NCBI GenBank assembly: GCA_965371855.1
Contig: CBDUZZ010000010.1
Coordinates: 11,663-75,662, forward strand
Direction of reading: 5' to 3'
Length of the DNA: 64,000 nt
DNA from: JAADEM01 sp965371855
GTDB taxonomy: Bacteria; Bacteroidota; Bacteroidia; Bacteroidales; Marinilabiliaceae
The notes under the pieces were generated by a model, which searched no databases, was not told where the DNA came from, and saw nothing but the letters and a program-made list of their open reading frames with translations. Made by a program: the position numbers and the translations under genes. Shown piece by piece: positions 61,316-64,000 of this stretch (the stretch's first letter is position 1; each line of letters opens with the position of its first letter).

Positions 61316-63988
61316 TTAAAGTGTTATATTAAGTCCCAATGTAAATGTCCTTGGCATAGGATATAATTCACCAGTTCCTTGATTATCCGTATAGTCGCCT
61401 CCACTTTCAGGGTCTGCCCCTAACCAATTAGTAAAAGTGTATAAATTTTTACCACTTATGTATAACCTTAGACTTGATATTTTCAATTTATCCAATGTCC
61501 TTTTATCAAACTCATAACCAAGTGACACATCTTTGATACGAAGGAAATTCCTACTAACATACCAATTTGTCCCCAGAGGATTTGTGTAAGTTAATGACGG
61601 TCTGGTATTTGAACTATTTTCAGGTGTCCACCAACCTACGTCTACTTGACTAATAGGTCTGCCAGGCACCAGAGGATTAATAAGGTTAAATCTGGCATCA
61701 TATCCTAAGATGGAATTGATAAATACGGACAGGGAAAAATTACCATAGTTAAAATTGTTTCTAATGCCAAAATTATATTTGGGATTACCGGAACCAACAA
61801 CTTGCCGATCTTCAGAATTTATAACCCCATCTCCGGTTATATCTTTAACCCTAACATAACCGGGTTCCATTCCGACAGGAATATCTGTATCCCCTTCTTG
61901 ATAGATTCCATCGAAAGTATAATCATAATAGGAATGAATAGGTTGTCCAATAAACCAACTGTTGGCCACATCATCATCTTCCTTGCCATCTTCATTAAGG
62001 TCGGTTTCAAACAAATGAACAATTTTGTTCTTATTGTATGAGAAGTTAACTGAACTGCTCCACTCAAATTTGTTTTTTCTAATATTTACTGAATTTAATG
62101 ACACTTCTATACCTTTGTTATTAACTTCCCCAATGTTGGTTAATATACTAGTGAAACCACCCATAACCGGGATGGCTCGCCTTACCAATAAATCAGTTGT
62201 TTTACTATTATAGGCCTCTATAGTTCCACCTAAACGACCATTAAAAAGATTAAAATCTATTGCTGCATTGGTTGTGTAAGTAGTTTCCCATTTTAAATCA
62301 CTGTTCCCCAGAACATCGGTGACAACACCAATACTGCTGGAGCCTCCATCTCCAAAAACATATCGTTCTGTATCAGAAAAGCTAAGTGATTGATATGGGG
62401 AAATAGCTTGATTTCCTACTGCTCCATATGATAATCTTAGTTTCAATAAATCTATGCGTGCTGCGTTTTCCATAAATGATTCATCAGATATTACCCATCC
62501 AAATGCTCCGGATGGAAAGGTCGAATACTTATTATTGGCGGAAAAAACCGAACAACCGTCTCTTCTCGCTGTTAATGTAAACAGATATCTATTTTTAAAT
62601 TGATAATTTAAACGTCCCATATATGATACTCCTTCTGTCACCTGAGCAACAGATGAGATTAAAGGTGTTGTTCCCAAACCAAGATTATTATAACCTAGTC
62701 CATCTATACTAAGCGGACCTGCTTCCGCAAATGTTGCCTCATATTCAGTATGATTACGTCCATACATTAAAGTAACATCAAAAGCATGATTTTCACCAAC
62801 ATTCTGTATGTAGGTGAGAATATTTTCCAATACCCAGTCAAAATTATTTTCGTTAGTTTTATCTGCACCGGTAGTATTTACATCCTGATGCAAATCTTGC
62901 CGTACATAATTATAGTCATGTTCCCATCGTAAATTTGGGGAATAATTTATTTTGTACGTAAGGTAGCCTTCTTTATGAATAGGCACATTAATTTTCGCAT
63001 AGAAATTGCTAAATAAATTATCACTTTTTCTGTCGTTGGTAGTCAAAAAGGCAGATAGCATCGGATTATCTACTGCACCTTCGTCCGTAACCGGGTAACG
63101 GGTTGGCTCTCCATCCGGATAATAAAACGTTCCGTAAGGGCTACTACGGTAAGCTTGATAAATATCTGCAACTTCCCCCGACCTGTCACGGCGTGAAAAC
63201 GTTGCGTTTACACCAACATTTAGCCATTCTGTTAGCTTAGAGTCCACGTTTGCCCGGAATGTTGCACGCTCTTGCTTATCATTAAATATTAATCCTTCAT
63301 CTTTACTTATATTTGTAGATAGATAATAGTTTACATAATCAGTCTTTCCTGAAATACTAAAGTCCAGGGAATTGATTCTTCCTTGTTGAGAAATAACGTC
63401 CCATGGACTATGTGAAATACCATTTAAATAGTTTTCTCTTTCTGTAGGAGATAAATAATCTGCAATATTATCCGGATTTGCTTCCATACCCACTTGTCTT
63501 CGCCAATCGAGCCTTCTTTCCAAATATCTTTCCGGACTTAGTAGTTTAAGTTCGTTTCCCGGACTACTAAATCCACTAAAAGCGTTTATACTAACCGTGG
63601 GTTTTTTAGTTTTCCCTTTTTTTGAAGTAATCAAAATTACTCCGTTGGCAGCTTTGTACCCATAAATTGCCGTTGAACTGGCATCTTTAAGAATATCCAT
63701 ACTTTCAATGTCATTAGGGTTAATCTCATTTAAACTACCGGAGAAAACAATACCGTCAAGGACTATCAATGGATCCGTACCACCACTCAAAGAATTCTGT
63801 CCGCGAATGAGTATGTTTCCACTTTGACCGGGACGGCCATCACCTGTAAACAAAACACCGGCAACTCCACTTAATGATTGAGCTACACTTATATTAGGTA
63901 AACTTTTGTTGACTTCCACCATATCTATAGATGCTATAGATCCTGTAACTAGTGTTAAGTTAATCGTCAATTGACGGATAAAGTCTCT
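61316..63988 (-). CDS. SusC/RagA TonB-dependent transporter, N-terminus missing
   Basis: The open frame runs from a stop at 63989-63991 to 61316, about 890 residues. It starts inside the plug domain (VTGSIASIDMVEVN, then AQSLSGVAGVLFTGDGRPGQSGNILIRGQNSLSGGTDPLIVLDG and DASSTAIYGYKAANGVILITSKKG) and contains the complete barrel up to TFTLGLNITL. SusC proteins run about 1000-1050 residues; the signal peptide, CarboxypepD-like domain and TonB box are not in this frame. A frameshift near 63970 or a truncation is likely; only ten bases remain upstream. Confidence 0.88.
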   Translation of the reverse strand, partial: RDFIRQLTINLTLVTGSIASIDMVEVNKSLPNISVAQSLSGVAGVLFTGDGRPGQSGNILIRGQNSLSGGTDPLIVLDGIVFSGSLNEINPNDIESMDILKDASSTAIYGYKAANGVILITSKKGKTKKPTVSINAFSGFSSPGNELKLLSPERYLERRLDWRRQVGMEANPDNIADYLSPTERENYLNGISHSPWDVISQQGRINSLDFSISGKTDYVNYYLSTNISKDEGLIFNDKQERATFRANVDSKLTEWLNVGVNATFSRRDRSGEVADIYQAYRSSPYGTFYYPDGEPTRYPVTDEGAVDNPMLSAFLTTNDRKSDNLFSNFYAKINVPIHKEGYLTYKINYSPNLRWEHDYNYVRQDLHQDVNTTGADKTNENNFDWVLENILTYIQNVGENHAFDVTLMYGRNHTEYEATFAEAGPLSIDGLGYNNLGLGTTPLISSVAQVTEGVSYMGRLNYQFKNRYLFTLTARRDGCSVFSANNKYSTFPSGAFGWVISDESFMENAARIDLLKLRLSYGAVGNQAISPYQSLSFSDTERYVFGDGGSSSIGVVTDVLGNSDLKWETTYTTNAAIDFNLFNGRLGGTIEAYNSKTTDLLVRRAIPVMGGFTSILTNIGEVNNKGIEVSLNSVNIRKNKFEWSSSVNFSYNKNKIVHLFETDLNEDGKEDDDVANSWFIGQPIHSYYDYTFDGIYQEGDTDIPVGMEPGYVRVKDITGDGVINSEDRQVVGSGNPKYNFGIRNNFNYGNFSLSVFINSILGYDARFNLINPLVPGRPISQVDVGWWTPENSSNTRPSLTYTNPLGTNWYVSRNFLRIKDVSLGYEFDKRTLDKLKISSLRLYISGKNLYTFTNWLGADPESGGDYTDNQGTGELYPMPRTFTLGLNITL

Positions 63989-64000
63989 TTAATTTTATCC

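Noticed and set aside
1..64000. tRNA or rRNA genes other than tmRNA
   Set aside because: No cloverleaf with GTTCRANNC arm was seen apart from the tmRNA 3' part; by-eye reading cannot exclude one fully.

Overview
The window is chromosomal DNA from an AT-rich, probably anaerobic member of the Bacteroidota (Bacteroidales/Marinilabiliales-like). The evidence is a SusC/SusD pair, a short 288-residue primary sigma factor, promoter boxes of the TAnnTTTG type, a tmRNA whose tag reads GENNYALAA, pyruvate:ferredoxin oxidoreductase next to pyruvate phosphate dikinase, and long low-complexity spacers. Exact genus cannot be fixed from the sequence.

Layout. 1-4.9 kb: end of a response regulator, a GH18 lipoprotein, a CPBP membrane protease, a TIM-barrel glycosidase-like protein, a YigZ protein and a DUF4405 membrane protein. 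4.9-8.3 kb: a minus-strand trio (2Fe-2S thioredoxin-like protein, [FeFe]-hydrogenase-like/PAS protein, SpoIIE-type phosphatase) that looks like a redox signalling module. 8.3-15.3 kb: shikimate kinase remnant, DUF4956 protein, CotH-like protein, 4-alpha-glucanotransferase, macro-domain protein, membrane metallophosphoesterase. 15.5-23.1 kb: an unusual plus-strand set (AraC regulator, PqqD-like protein, ATP-grasp ligase, fold-III PLP decarboxylase, urea-transporter/M23 peptidase fusion, TPR/outer-membrane protein, TPR protein). 23.3-24.8 kb: NfeD-type membrane protease. 25.2-29.0 kb: a single-chain restriction-modification enzyme that carries, in frame, a REP-associated tyrosine transposase (RAYT)-like domain and several REP-like palindromes. 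29.1-37.5 kb: GxxExxY remnant, M28 peptidase, mnmA, SixA-like phosphatase, ppk1, phosphodiesterase. 37.6-40.2 kb: the queuosine precursor operon queC-queE-queF behind a preQ1-I riboswitch. 40.3-53.4 kb: housekeeping genes (FKBP isomerase, def, ruvX, ppdK, nifJ, rho, rpoD, rpe). 53.46-53.85 kb: ssrA (tmRNA). From the 3' end of tmRNA to the window end lies an accessory glycan-utilisation region with clear decay: sulfatase fragment, IS remnant, truncated ROK kinase, GH2 enzyme, GC-rich sialidase, C-terminal fragment of an unidentified protein, SusD, and a SusC whose N-terminus is missing or frameshifted at the window edge.

How genes work together. The que operon makes preQ0/preQ1 and is fed back by preQ1 through its leader RNA. 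nifJ and ppdK interconvert acetyl-CoA, pyruvate and PEP. The SusC/D, sialidase, GH2 and ROK genes would import, trim and phosphorylate amino-sugar-containing glycans, although several parts are broken.

The best candidates for something new are the RAYT/REP-carrying restriction-modification gene and the PqqD/ATP-grasp/decarboxylase/urea-channel-peptidase operon.
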